Shown here: piece by piece, positions 35,660 to 48,303 of the stretch
Numbering within the stretch: the first letter of the stretch is position 1
How the letters are laid out: the number at the start of each line of letters is the position of its first letter
The notes under the pieces: generated by a model
The model's input: only the letters and a program-made list of their open reading frames with translations
The model's database searches: none
Told to the model about the DNA's origin: nothing
NCBI RefSeq assembly: GCF_002575655.3
Contig: NC_053040.3
Span: 158,101,148-158,165,147, forward strand
DNA: 64,000 bases
Reading direction: 5' to 3'
DNA from: Aegilops tauschii subsp. strangulata
Taxonomy: Eukaryota > Streptophyta > Magnoliopsida > Poales > Poaceae
Made by a program: the position numbers and the translations under genes

Positions 35660-36148
35660 TGCACTCACAAGTGGAGTTCATGGCGACGGATTCCCCTCTC
35701 CGGAGCCCCGAATGGACTCCAGATCAGCCCTCCCGAGAGATATTAGGGCTTGGCGGCGGCTCCGTATCGTAAAACGCGATGAATCCTTCTCCCTGATTTT
35801 TTTCTCCCCGAACGTGAATATATAGAGTTGGAGTTGAGGTCGGTGGAGCACCAGGGGGGCCCACGAGGCAGGGGACGCGCCCAGGGAGGTAGGCGCGCCC
35901 CCACCCTCATGGACAGGTGTGGGCCCCCTGGCCTTGATTCTTTCGCCAGTATTTTTTATTAATTCCAAAAATAATCTCCGTTGATTTTCAGGTCATTCCG
36001 AGAAATTTTATTTCTGCACAAAAATAACACCATGGCAATTTTGCTAAAAACAACGTCAGTCCGGGTTAGTTCCATTCAAATCATGCAAGTTAAAGTCCAA
36101 AACAAGGGCATAAGTGTTTGGAAAAGTAGATACGACGGAGACGTATCA
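35660..36148 (-). mobile_element. Truncated LTR of a minus-strand Gypsy element
   Basis: On the minus strand the LTR starts TGATACGTCTCCGTCGTATC at 36148. It has a TATA-like site near 35813-35823 and then a CG-rich leader. It stops at about 35660 next to the mobile-domain fragment, shorter than expected, so the U5 side seems deleted. Upstream on the minus strand is a purine-rich polypurine tract (36149-36162), which makes this the 3' LTR. Confidence 0.7.
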
Positions 36149-38619
36149 ACTCCCCCAAGCTTAAACCTTTGCTTGTCCTCAAGAAATTCAGTTGATAAAC
36201 TAAAAGTGATAAAGAAAAACTTTTACAAAGTCTGTTTGCTCTTGTTGTTGTAAATATGTAAAGCCAGCATTCAAGTTTTCAGCAAAGATTATGAACTAAC
36301 CATATTCACAATAACATTTAGGTCTCATGTTTACTCATGTCAATGGCATAATCAACTAGCGAGCAATAATAATAAATCTCGGATGACAACACTTTCTCAA
36401 AACAATCATGATATGATATAACAAGATGGTATCTCGCTAGCCCTTTCTGAGACCGCAAAACATAAATGCAGAGCACCTTTAAAGACCAAGGACTGACTAA
36501 ACATTGTAATTCATGGTAAAAGAGATCCAGTCATAGTCATACTCAATATAAATTAATAGTAATGGATGCAAATGACAGCGGTGCTCTCCAGCTGGTGCTT
36601 TCTAATAAGAGGGTGATGACTCAACATAAAATTAAATAGATAGGCCCTTCGCAGAGGGAATCAGGGATTTGTAGAGGTGCCAGAGCTCAATTTTGAAATA
36701 GAGATAAATAATATTTTGAGCGGCATACTTTCATTGTCAACATGTCAACCGAGAGATCTCGATATCTTCCATGCTACTCACATTATAGGCGGTTCCCAAA
36801 CAGAATGGTAAAGTTTATACCCCCCCTCCACCAACAAGCATCAATCCATGGCTTGCTCGAAACAACGAGTTCCTCCAACTAACAAGAGTCCCGGGGGAGT
36901 TTTGTTTGCAATTATTTTGATTTGATTTGCATAAAGCATGGGACTGGGCATCCCGGTGACCAGCCATTTTCTCGTGAGTGAGGAACGGAGTCCACTCCTC
37001 TTGAGAATAACCCGCCTAGCATGGAAGATACAGACAACCCTAGTTGATACATGAGCTATTCGAGCATACAAAACAGAATTTCATTTGAAGGTTTGGAGTT
37101 TGGCACATACAAATTTACTTGGAACGGCAGGTAGATACCACATATATAGGAAGGTATAGTGGAGTCATATGAAATAACTTTGGGTTTATGGAAGTGGATG
37201 CACAAGCAGTATTCCCGCTTAGTACAAGTGAAGGCTAAAAAAAGACTGGGGAGCGACCAACTAGAGAGCGACAACAGTCATGAACATGCATTAAAATTAA
37301 TAAACATTGAGTGCAAGCATGAGTAGGATATAATCCACCATGAACATAAATATCGTGGAGGCTATGTTGATTTGTTTCAACTACATGCGTGAACATGTGC
37401 CAAGTCAAGTCACTTGAATCATTCAAAGGAGGATACCACCCATCATACCACATCACAACCATTTTAATAGCATGTTGGCACGCAAGGTAAACCATTATAA
37501 ACTCCTAGCTAATTAAGCATGGCATAAGCAACTATAATCTCTAATTGTCATTGCAAACATGTTTATTCATAATAGGCTGAATCAGGAACGATGAACTAAT
37601 CATATTTACAAAAACAAGAGAGGTCGAGTTCATACCAGCTTCTCTCATCTCAATCAGTCCATCATATATCGTCATAATTGCCTTTCACTTGCACGACCGA
37701 ACGATGTGAATAATAATAATAGTGCACGTGCATTGGACTAAGCTGGAATCTGCAGGCATCTGATACAAAGGAGAAGACAAGGTAATATGGACTCTTGATT
37801 AAATCAAAAATAATGCATATAAGAGCCACTTCAACATTTTCATTATGGTCTTCTCCTCTCGACCCCCGAAGAAAAGAAAAGAAATAAAACTATTTACACG
37901 GGAAAGCTCCCAACAAGCAAAAGAAGAACGAGAAATCTTTTTGGGTCTTCTTTTTAATTATTACTACTACAAGCATGGAAAGTAAACTAGCTAAAAGCTA
38001 CAACTAATTTTTTTCTTTTTTTCTTAAGGTTTATCAAACACACAAGAAGAAAGCATAAAAAGGAAAATAAACTAGCATGGATATTATAGTGAAAAAGTAT
38101 GAGCACCGACAACTAGCATGAGTGTGTGAACATGAATGTAATATCGGTGAGAAATACGTACTCCCCGAAGCTTAGGCTTTTGGCCTAAGTTGGTCTATGG
38201 CCACGGCTGGCCCGGCGGATATCCAAAGTTATAGTTGGGGTTGTACTGAGATGCAGCAGCTATTGCCTCATGAGCTTCTGCTTGGAGGTGGGATGTCTCC
38301 GTCCTCCTCTTATACTCATTCGCCTCCTCCCTGGTTATAATAAATCTCCCTTTTGTCTGAAAGTCAAAGAAAGTAGGAGAAGGAAGAGCAATATGGAAAA
38401 TGCGGCGCCTGTCAAACATTAGTCGGTATTGGAGAGGTTGTTCATTCCTCTCAATAAACTAATGGCGAACCATAGCCTCATATCCTAGATAAGTGGGAGG
38501 CAATTCCATATCACTTTCATGTATGTGTATCTCAAGAAAATTAGCCACACGGGTTGCATAAATTCCCCCAAAAAAGTCTCCACTTAAAGCATTATTATGC
38601 AACCTCCGTGCAACAATAG
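36149..38619 (-). mobile_element. Internal 3' part of the minus-strand Gypsy element
   Basis: AT-rich, non-coding sequence typical of the region between ORF and 3' LTR fills 36149-38190. At 38195-38619 a minus-strand frame encodes a retroelement protein segment (RLMFDRRRIFHIALPSPTFF, FIITREEANEYKRR, ending YPPGQPWP), broken by one in-frame TAG at about 38459-38461. The protein resembles the non-pol ORF of Triticeae Gypsy elements. The rest of the element was separated by the Copia insertion at 38620. Confidence 0.65.
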
Positions 38620-39936
38620 TGTAAGTGCATCTAGTGCCACCCCTAGTTGGTTTTGGAGTATTGACGACAAACCTGGTTGAGGGACTAATGTGTTTGTGAG
38701 AATTGCAGGATAACACAGGTGGTAGTCCCTCATTGATTCGGTTTACCTGCCGGAGATGACCCCTAAAAATGTTGAAGACATTGAAGACAATGGTGGTGTG
38801 TGAAGACAATCACATCGAAGCTTATGGCTCGAGAAGACATTCACGTGAAGACTATGGAGTGCGAAGACATAGCTGTTTTGTAGTTTCCTTTTCTTCTTTG
38901 TTGAGTCATAGGAACCACCGTACTATTAAGTGGGGTCCAAGTGAACAAAGTCAGAGTGACTGAAGTGATGCTCAACCAAATCCTAAGTCTTCGAGCGAAG
39001 ACAATGAGAGCAAATCTTATCCAGAGCTGGATGAGTCAGCTTTACTTGTAGCTCAAGTCAAGCTACCGCGTGTGTTTGAAATCTGACCGTTGGAAGACGT
39101 GTCAGTTCCTTAGTGACCCAGGGTCATTTCGGACAAATCAGGTCGGGTTGCTTAGTGGCTATAAATAGCCCACCCCCTACACCATAAATTGGTGGCAGCT
39201 CAGAGTTAGTGCACGGCTTTTGTCATTTGAGAGCAAGCCACCTCCAAAGCTTTTGAGAGAGAGAAATCCTTGCGAGGACGAAGCCCAAACACCCAGAGCC
39301 AAAGAGTGTTAGGCATCACTGAAGTCTTTCTGTCCGCGTGACCTGAAGACTTGTTACACTTGAGGACTGTGAATCCTCCAGCCGGTTAGGCGTCGCGTTC
39401 TGAGCATCCAAGAGTCATTGTGGATCGCCGATGAACAAAGTCTGTGAAGGTTTGGAAGTCTACCTTGAAGACTTACCAGAGTGATTGGGCGGGGACTGGG
39501 TGTCCTTAGCTCAAGGGGAATAAGGTGAAGACATGGTCTTCTGAGTTGAATCTCAGCCTCCCTAACCAGACGTAGAACTGGTCCAACAAATCCTTGTCCT
39601 CTCCAAGAGATTGGTTCTATCTTCTCCCTATCTTTACTTACAGTTTGTCTTCGTGAAGTCATTGCCTGCTTGCACTATCTGTTTGACTTCACTATGTAAC
39701 TACTTGTTCTGATTGGCTTCATACTATCTTCCATCCTGATCCATACTGCCTAGCTGCTAATAGTCTTCGTGCTTTCACTTCACTGAATACTTGACTATGG
39801 CTTGTCTAGTGTAGTCTACCTTCCGCTGCATATTAATAGGTTCATTTCTATCGTTTGTCTTCTAAACTCCCATGTTTTGAAGACTTTCATAAAAATCGCC
39901 TATTCACCCCCCTCTAGTCGATCACTAGCACTTTCA
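38620..39936 (+). repeat. 5' LTR of the Copia element
   Basis: 1317 bp from TGTAAGTG to ...CACTTTCA. A TATA box TATAAATA lies at 39161-39168. The U3 part has six GAAGAC motifs within 95 bp (38774-38868). The U5 end is followed by a 2-nt gap and the primer binding site. Confidence 0.85.
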
Positions 39937-39938
39937 AT

Positions 39939-39950
39939 TGGTATCAGAGC
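39939..39950 (+). other. Primer binding site, initiator tRNA-Met
   Basis: TGGTATCAGAGC, complementary to the 3' end of initiator tRNA-Met, 2 nt after the LTR. Confidence 0.9.
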
Positions 39951-40002
39951 CTGGTACTCCCTTGTTCTGTGTGTTTCGGTTTAACCACCTGGAGTTTTAG
40001 CT

Positions 40003-42537
40003 ATGTCGACTGCAGGGATAATCAAAGTCTCCGCTACGTGCCCTGTCTTCGATGGCACTGATTACCCCTACTGGAAGAATAAGATGCGCATGCATCTTGA
40101 AGCCATTGATGTCGACCTTTGGTATGTCGTCAAGAACGGTGTTCCCAAGGGCGGCGAAGGCGTCACTCCTGCTGATGTCAAGAAGTTCATTCAATTGGAT
40201 TCTACTGCGAAGAACATCATCTGCGGTCATCTGACCAAAGGATAGTATGGCCGTGTGAGCGCTCTGGAAACTTCGAAGCTAGTCTGGGACTGGCTCTCCA
40301 AGGTCAACGAAGGCGTCTCAACCCAGAGAGATCAAAGGATCAGTGTCCTTCGCAACCTGTTCAACCGCTTCAAGAGAAATGACAATGAGAATGTCCAGCT
40401 CATGTTTGATCGCCTCACTGATATCACGAATGAGCTTCATGCTGTCGGCGCTACTGAGATCACCATGCATGAAATCGTCAAGACACTCCTGAGATCCCTT
40501 GACAACTCGTTTGATACACTAGCCCTGATGATTCAAGAATGCCCTGACTTCAAAACACTCGATCCATCTGACATACTTGAGAGGCTCAACACACATGAGT
40601 TTCAGCTATCTGAGAAAAGAGATATCTATGGTCCCAACTATGGATGTACTCGCGCTTTGAAGGCAAAAGCTGCTTCCTCATCTGAAGAAGAATCTGACTG
40701 CAGTTCTGGTGATCCTAAAGACATTGGAAAGGAGCTTGCTATGCTTGTGAAGAAGTTCCAGAAATTCACCAAGAAGAAAGGCTTCAGAAAGTCTTCAAGA
40801 TCCAGCTCGAGAAATGATGAAGCTTCTACTCATGACCACAAGAAGAGAACATGCCACAAGTGCAAGAAACCTGGTCACTACATCTCTGAGTGTCCACAAT
40901 GGGACAATGAGAACAACAAGAAGAAGAAGAGCAAAGAATATGATTCTGATGACAAGAAGAAGAAGAAATCCTCAAAGTCTTCTTCCAAGTCTTCCTCCAA
41001 GTCTTCATCACATAAGAAGAACTCATCTGGCAAGGCTCGTGCGTTTGTTGGCAAGGAGATGGATTTAGAGGAGGAGTCTGCTTCCGAGGAGGTGGAAGTG
41101 GAGTCTGAGGAGGAGTCCGACTCTGGTGTTGCAAGTCTGGCTCTAGCTACAGCCTATGTTGCCAAGTCCATCTTCAACACTGAAGACAATGGCTCCGTCA
41201 CCAACACTGGTAATAATGACAAGGACGACTCCGCTCCCACCTACTGCTTCATGGCACGTGGTGCCAAGGTAAACTCACGCGATGCTTACTTTCAAACATC
41301 AAGTGAAGATGACTCTGATTGTGAATCCAAACCCAGCTACAAAACACTTGCTAAAATTGCAACTGAACAACAGAAAGCTATGGAACATATTCAAAAACTG
41401 CTAGACAAAAGCGATGACCTGTTGGACGCGGAAATGACCCGATCTCAGTCCTTAATTGAAGACATAAAAAATCTTCATGTTAAGTACGAGGAACTTGAAA
41501 GTCGTCATGAAACGCTCTCAACAACTCATGAAAAGCTTTCCTATGATTATCTTCAAAGGAAGCAAGAACTTGAGAAATTGAGAGCAGTTCATGAAGATCT
41601 TCAAAAAGAAAACGAGTCACTTCGCACTCAACACATCAGTCCCGCCCAGGAAGGATTTGAACCACCATGTCTAAAATGCCTTGAGCGTGATAACGCTACT
41701 TCTGTTGCTAAATGTTCTACTGCTGCCTCTGGTGCAATATCTTCAACTGTTGATGTGGTAACTAACCCCTCTACTGAGGATGCCACCACTATTGCTGATG
41801 AAAATGCTAGGTTGAAGACATTGCTTGAAACAGGGATGTACAAAAGTCTCAAAGGGCATCAGACACTGTGCGATGTCCTCAAAAAGCAGATTCTGAACCG
41901 AAACCCTAGGAAAGAGGGTGTTGGGTTCGAGAGGAAAATGAATGTTGATGGTTCTTACTGGAAGCCTGAGCAGTACCCCAAAACCACATGGGTTGCTACA
42001 AAGGAACCTTCAGTGGATCCATCCACCTTATCTGGCTTCACTTGTGCTAACCCTATTATCATTGATGAATCCTTTGATGCAAACTATAAACTGTTTAAGA
42101 ATCAGAATGCTGAAGTGTTTGCCAGGTATATTGGTACTAACTACAGGAATGGACCACCTATGAAGAAGATCTGGGTGCCCAAAAGGGTTCTTGAGAATCT
42201 TCCTGTGAATGTCATCATGACACCACAAGGGAAGAAGACAAACCCCAGACCAAAGGCTTCATATGGCCCAAAGGCTTCATACAGACAGAGGACTCACCTG
42301 AGTCACCCTAACGCCAATGTTTTGCAGGAAAATCATACTCAAACTTATGAATATGAGCGCGTATCATCAAACCGCTATGTTCATAAGACTAAGAACTACT
42401 CTGCTTATTCATATGAGTACTATCCGCCTCCTGCAAGGCTATTTGCTAGGGCTCCAAAGCCGAAGTTCTCAGATGCTGCACTTAGACTCATTGCTTCTAA
42501 GCCACCCCTGAAAATGTGGGTGGTTAAGAAAAATTAA
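40003..42537 (+). pseudogene. Copia gag, one in-frame stop
   Basis: Capsid/nucleocapsid protein. The ATG at 40003 begins MSTAGIIKVSATCPVFDG. A TAG at 40243-40245 interrupts it where a Gln codon is likely, and the same frame runs on to 42537. The UBN2-type gag domain covers about the first 220 residues. One CCHC zinc knuckle (CHKCKKPGHYISEC) is at 40850-40893, followed by Lys/Ser- and Glu-rich tracts, a coiled coil (about 41380-41630) and a C-terminus ending KMWVVKKN. This long gag with a coiled-coil extension is typical of Sireviruses. Confidence 0.85.
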
Positions 42538-42544
42538 CTTTCTT

Positions 42545-44331
42545 TTGCAGGGAAAGGTCTCCAGCCGGAAATCAAAGGCGTCTGATGCTTTTGCTGGGGA
42601 CCTAAAACATCTTGTTGGGCGCAAGATAACATGCCCAAATGGTCTCACTATGTATTTTGTTCCTGAATCGATTGCCAATCATCCTATCAGTCCTAACCTT
42701 GATCTGAGCTTTGATAATCCTCTTGTGCATCAAATGTTTATGCTTCAGAATAATCTTGGTGAAGCCTATCCCCCTAACTGTACTGTAGGGTATGACACCT
42801 CATGCTTCAGAATGGATTATGGATAGCGGATGCACTAATCATATGACTGGTGATCGAAGTCTTCTCATGGACTCAACCTTACGTCCATCTGACAAGAGTC
42901 ACATCACATTTGCTGACACTGGTAAAAGCAAGGTATTGGGTCTAGGTAGAGTTGCAATCTCAAAGGATCAGCACATGGATAAAGTGATACTTGTTGAATC
43001 CCTTGGTTTCAACTTAATGTCTGTCTCAATGCTTAGCGATTTGAACATGATTGTGATATTTGGAAAATATCGTTGCCTTGTTCTAATGGAATCTGACAAG
43101 TCTCTAGTCTTTGAAGGGTATCGGAAAGATGATTTGTACATGGTAGATTTCTCAGCAGGACCGCAACTTGCAGTATGTCTTCTCGCAAAAGCTTCAGAGT
43201 GCTGGCTCTGGCATCGGAGGCTAGGGCACGCTGGCATGAGGAACTTGCACACTCTTGCAAAGAAGAAGCACGTCATAGGCATCGAGGGCGTCAAGTTCAA
43301 GAAGGATCATCTGTGCGGTGCCTGCGAAGCTGGAAAGATGACGAGGGCCAAGCATCCCTCGAAGACAATCATGACGACATCTCAACCCTTCGAGCTGCTA
43401 CACATGGACTTATTTGGCCCTACTCACTACACTACTATCACTACTACTGCTTGTCTCTATGGCTTCATCATTGTTGATGATTATTCAAGATATACGTGGG
43501 TGCATATAATCCTCTACAAGACTGAAGTGCAGGATGTCTTCAGACGCTTCACCAACCGTGCCATGAATAACTATGGCATCAAGATCAAGCATATCAGAAG
43601 TGACAACAGCACAGAGTTCAAGAACACAGGCCTCGACACTTATCTTGATATGCTGGGAATCACGCATGAGTTCTCCGCTCCGTACACACCTCAGCAGAAT
43701 GGCATCGTGGAGCGCAAGAACCGAACACTCATTGAGATGGCTCGGACGATGCTTGATGAATACAAGACTCCAAGAAAGTTCTGGCCCGAAGCCATTGATA
43801 CTGCATGCCGTGTCATTAACCGTGTTTATCTTCACAAGCTTCTGAAGAAGACATCCTATGAGCTCCTAACTGGTAAGAAGCCAAACGTCAGTTACTTCAA
43901 AGTATTTGGTGCTAGGTGCTGGATCAAGGATCCACATCACACTTCAAAATTTGCACCGAAAGCACACGAAGGTTTTATGCTTGGTTACAGAAAGGATTCG
44001 CACTCCTACAGAGTCTTCAACCTCTTTCACTATAAAGTGGTTGAAACTGTGGATGTGCGGTTCGATGAGACTAATGGCTCGCAAAGAGAGCACCTGCCAA
44101 ATGTGCTAGATGAAGTTCCACCTAGTGAATCCAACAAGCTCATGGGAACTGGAGAGATCATACCTTCTGAGGCACAGCCTAAAGAGGAACTTATCATTAC
44201 TGCACCTAATCAACCCGAAGACAATGCTCAGCCTGAAGACAACGCTCGAAATGAAGACAATGATCAGCAAGAGCAAAATCTTCGTCCAGTTCATCCTCGT
44301 GTTGCAAATGAAGTACAAATTGAGAAGATAG
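42545..44331 (+). pseudogene. Copia pol part 1: protease and integrase, frameshifted and interrupted
   Basis: 42545-42826 carries the pol N-terminus in one frame. A 1-nt shift near 42780-42800 leads into the frame that holds the protease motif DSGCTNHM (from 42822), the GAG-pre-integrase zinc region (WHRRLGHAGMRNLH, then CGAC) and the integrase core with catalytic Asp (HMDLFGP), Asp (RSDNSTEF) and Glu (NGIVERKN). The frame is cut at 44331 by the inserted LTR, just before the reverse transcriptase. Confidence 0.9.
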
Positions 44332-46023
44332 TGTTGGGGAACGTAGTAATTTCAAAAAATTCCTACGCACACACAGGATCATGGTGATGCATAGCAACGA
44401 GAGGGGAGAGTGTGTCCACGTACCCTCGTAGACCGAAAGCGGAAGCGTTAGCACAACGCGGTTGATGTAGTCGTACGTCTTCACGATCCGACCGATCAAG
44501 TACCGAACGCATGGCACCTCCGAGTTCTGCACATGTTCAACTCGATGACGTCCCTCGAACTCCGTCAGCACGACGGCATGGTGACGATGATGATGTTCTA
44601 CCGACGCAGGGCTTCGCCTAAGCACTGCTACGATATTATTGAGGTGGACTATGGTGGAGAGGGGCACCGCACACTACTAAAAGATCCAAGAGATCAATTG
44701 TTGTGTCTATGGGGTGCCCCTCTCCTCCGTATATAAAGGGGGGAGGGGAGGGCCGGCCAAGGGGAGGAGGCGCGCCCAAGGGGGGAGTCCTACTCCCACC
44801 GGGAGTAGGACTCCTCCTTTTCCTATTTGGAGAGGGAGAGGGAAGGAAGAGGAAGGAGGGAGGAAGGAAATGGGGGGCCGGCCCCCTCCCAATTCGGATT
44901 GGGCTTGGGGGGGGGCCCTCCCTTGCTCCTTTCCCCTCCTTTCCACTAAAGCCCATTAAGGCCCATATACTTCCCGGGGGGTTCCGATAACCTCCCGGTG
45001 CTCCGGTATTATCCCGATCTCACCCGGAACCATTCCGGTATCCAAATATAGTCGTCCAATATATCGATCTTTACGTCTCGACCATTTCGAGACTCCTCGT
45101 CATGTCCGTGATCACATCCGGGATTCCGAACTACCTTCGGTACATCAAAATACATAAACTCATAATATAACCGTCATCGAACTTTAAGCATGCGGACCCT
45201 ACGAGTTCGAGAACTATGTAGACATGACCGAGACACGTCTCCGGTCAATAACCAATAGCGGAACCTGGATGCTCATATTGGCTCCCACATATTCTACGAA
45301 GATCTTTATCGGTCAAACCGCATAACAACATACATTGTTCCCTTTGTCATCGGTATGTTACTTGCCCGAGATTCGATCGTCGGTATCTCAATACCTAGTT
45401 CAATCTCGTTACCGGCAAGTCTCTTTACTCGTTCTGTAATACATCATCCCGCAACTAACTCATTAGTTGCAATGCTTGCAAGGCTTAAGTGATGTGCATT
45501 ACCGAGTGGGCCCAGAGATACCTCTCCGACAATCGGAGTGACAAATCCTAATCTCGAAATACGCCAACCCAACAAGTACCTTCGGAGACACCTATAGAGC
45601 ACCTTTATAATCACCCAGTTATGTTGTGACGTTTGGTAGCACACAAAGTGTTCCTCCGGTAAACGGGAGTTGCATAATCTCATAGTCATAGGAACATGTA
45701 TAAGTCATGAAGAAAGCAATAGCAACATACTAAACGATCAAGTGCTAAGCTAACGGAATGGGTCAAATCAATCACATCATTCTCCTAATGATGTCATCCC
45801 GTTAATCAAATGACAACTCTTTGTCTATGGCTAGGAAACATAACCATCTTTGATCAACGAGCTAGTCAAGTAGAGGCATACTAGTGACACTCTGTTTGTC
45901 TATGTATTCACACATGTATCATGTTTCCGGTTAATACAATTCTAGCATGACTAATAAACATTTATCATGATATAAGGAAATAAATAATAACTTTATTATT
46001 GCCTCTAGGGCATATTTTTTTCA
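44332..46023 (-). mobile_element. Reversed solo LTR, Angela/WIS-like Copia family
   Basis: 1692 bp. On the plus strand it starts TGTTGGGGAACGTAGTAATT and ends near tgcctctagggcatattt, the two ends of Angela/WIS/BARE-type LTRs in reverse. The terminal TTCCAACA is altered to TTTTTTCA. The flanks are GATAG and TATAG, a 5-bp duplication with one change, and the interrupted pol frame resumes directly after it. There is no internal region, so it formed by LTR-LTR recombination. Confidence 0.82.
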
Positions 46024-47665
46024 TATAGTTGATAGCATCAATGCACCAGGTCCACTCACTCGTTCAAGAGCAACACAGCTAGAAAATTTCTGTGGGCACT
46101 TTGCATTTGTCTCAATATCAGAACCCAAGAAAGTTGCTGAAGCCTTCATGGAACCTGAATGGATTCAAGCTATGCAAGAAGAGCTTCAACAGTTCAAGCT
46201 GAACAATGTGTGGGAACTAGTCAAGCGTCCTGACCCTCGCAAGCACAACGTAATAGACACCAAATGGATATATCACAGCAAGCAAGATGAGCATGGTCAA
46301 GTCGTCAGAAACAAGGCTCGTCTCGTTGCTCAAGGATACACTCAAGTTGAAGGGATTGACTTCGATGAAACATTTGCTCCTGTGGTAAGGCTTGAAGCCA
46401 TTCGCATACTGCTAGCCTACGTAAATCATCACAACATCCTTCTATATCAAATGGATGTGAAGTGTGCCTTTCTCAACGGCAAGATTGAAGAAGAAGAAGT
46501 GTATGTTGCACAACCACCTGGCTTTGAAGATCCAAAACATCTTGATATGGTATACAAGCTTAACAAGGCATTGTATGGCCTCAAACAAGCCCCACGCGCT
46601 TGGTATGACACACTCAAGGACTTCCTGAAGAGCAAAGGCTTCAAACCTGGTTCCCTGGATCCCACACTCTTCACGAAGACATATGATAGTGAACTGTTTG
46701 TGTGCCAAATATATGTGGATGACATTATCTTCGGCTGCACTAACCAGAAATACAGTGATGAGTTTGGTCACATGATGCAAGAGCAATATCAGATGTCCAT
46801 GATGGGTCAGCTGAACTTCTTTCTTGGTCTTCAAATTCGTCAGCAAAGCAATGACATCTTCATATCTCAAGAGAAATATCTCAAAGACTGCCTGAAGAAG
46901 TTTGGAATGCAAGATTGCAAAGGTTACACGACGCCAATGCCAACCAAAAGTCATCTGGGTCCTGACGCCAATGGTAAAGAGTTCGATCAAAAGGTATACC
47001 GCTCCATGATTTGTTCTTTACTTTATTTATGTGCATATAGGCCAGATATAATGCTTAGTGTTTGCATGTGTGTCCGATTCCAAGCGGCACCAAAGGAACC
47101 GCATCACTTAGCCGTGAATCGAATTCTTCGATATTTTGCTTACACCCCAACATTAGGATTATGGTATCCAAAGGGCTCAGAGTTTGATCTAGTTGGATTC
47201 TCGAATGCTGATTATGCTGGTGACAAAGTGGATCGCAAGTCTACATCAGGCACATGTCACTTTCTCGGACGATCACTTGTCTGTTGGTCTTCAAAGAAGC
47301 AGAACTGTGTATCTCTCTCCACTGCTGAATCTGAATACATTGCTGCTGGATCTTGCTGCACTCAGCTTCTATGGATGAAGCAAACACTCAAGGACTATGG
47401 CATCCATCTGAAACAAGTACCACTCTACTGTGACAATGAAAGCGCCATCAAGATTGCCAACAACCTAGTTCAGCACTCGAAGACAAAGCACATTGAAATT
47501 CGTCATCACTTTCTCAAAGATCATGTCATGAAGGAAGATATTGATATCATTCACGTCAACACTGAAGAGCAATTGGCAGATATCTTCACAAAGCCCTTGG
47601 ATGAGAAAAGTTTTTGCAAGTTGCGGTGTGAGCTAAATATCTTAGAATCCTCAAATGTCCTGTGA
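46024..47665 (+). pseudogene. Copia pol part 2: reverse transcriptase and RNase H
   Basis: The frame continues from before the inserted LTR (the next residues are [13 protein letters not shown]). Reverse transcriptase motifs run from [12 protein letters not shown] through [25 protein letters not shown] and [11 protein letters not shown] to the catalytic YVDDIIFG. RNase H follows with [18 protein letters not shown] and [11 protein letters not shown] motifs and the end [10 protein letters not shown]. This part has no stops. The gene as a whole is broken by the insertion. Confidence 0.92.
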
Positions 47666-48300
47666 TTAGGCACACATCCTAACACTTATGCATGATGATG
47701 ACTTAGATGTGCAACACACGAAGTAACGTATATCTTCAATCAATGAAGACTTACACTCTAAGTGTGAATACTTTAATGCAGAATTTGACTTCGGAGCGCC
47801 ACGATAATTGTGCGTCGTGTCTGGGTCTAATACTTCCTATACGGTGGGTAACGCCACCACCAAAGTTTTGTTTGGAGTGTTTTCTCTTGGCGTTGCATTT
47901 GTTAAGTCTTCGCATTTGATTTATCTTCAACATTGATTTGTCTTCATGATGATCTTCACTTTGTTGATTTGGTCTTACTCTTATATACTTGCGTTCTGTC
48001 CTCTACAGCATTCACTTATAGCTATGTCTTCCTTTTGAATCTTTTGGACTAAGTGAATGTGATCGGACCCTAACCTCTCTATGCTTCTTTCTCAAATTCT
48101 GTCTATCCAAATCATATGCATTCTATTGAAACCGTCGAATGTCTTCTCTGCGTCCTTGTCAGTAGAAGATACAGAGACAATCATTAAATCTGTTTTAAAT
48201 GCTTAACCCTTATTGCCTGAAACCCGGAGAAGGCGGAACGACCACCCGACAGTCCAGGCGTGCGTGGGAACATGGAAGAACTTCCAATGTGTTGCATGTT
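47666..48300 (+). other. Spacer between pol and the third ORF
   Basis: AT-rich, with several TCTTCA and GAAGAC motifs like the LTR. No open frame of interest. Confidence 0.6.
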
Positions 48301-48303
48301 CTC

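Noticed and set aside
42530..42562. Short intron joining Copia gag and pol (acceptor-like TTTCTTTTGCAG after the gag stop)
   Set aside because: The nearest usable donors would make an intron under 40 nt, shorter than plants splice; a simple gag stop plus a frameshift in pol explains it.
44636..44990. Overlapping GC-rich frames on both strands
   Set aside because: They lie in the promoter part of the reversed Angela/WIS-like LTR and have Gly/Pro-rich random products.
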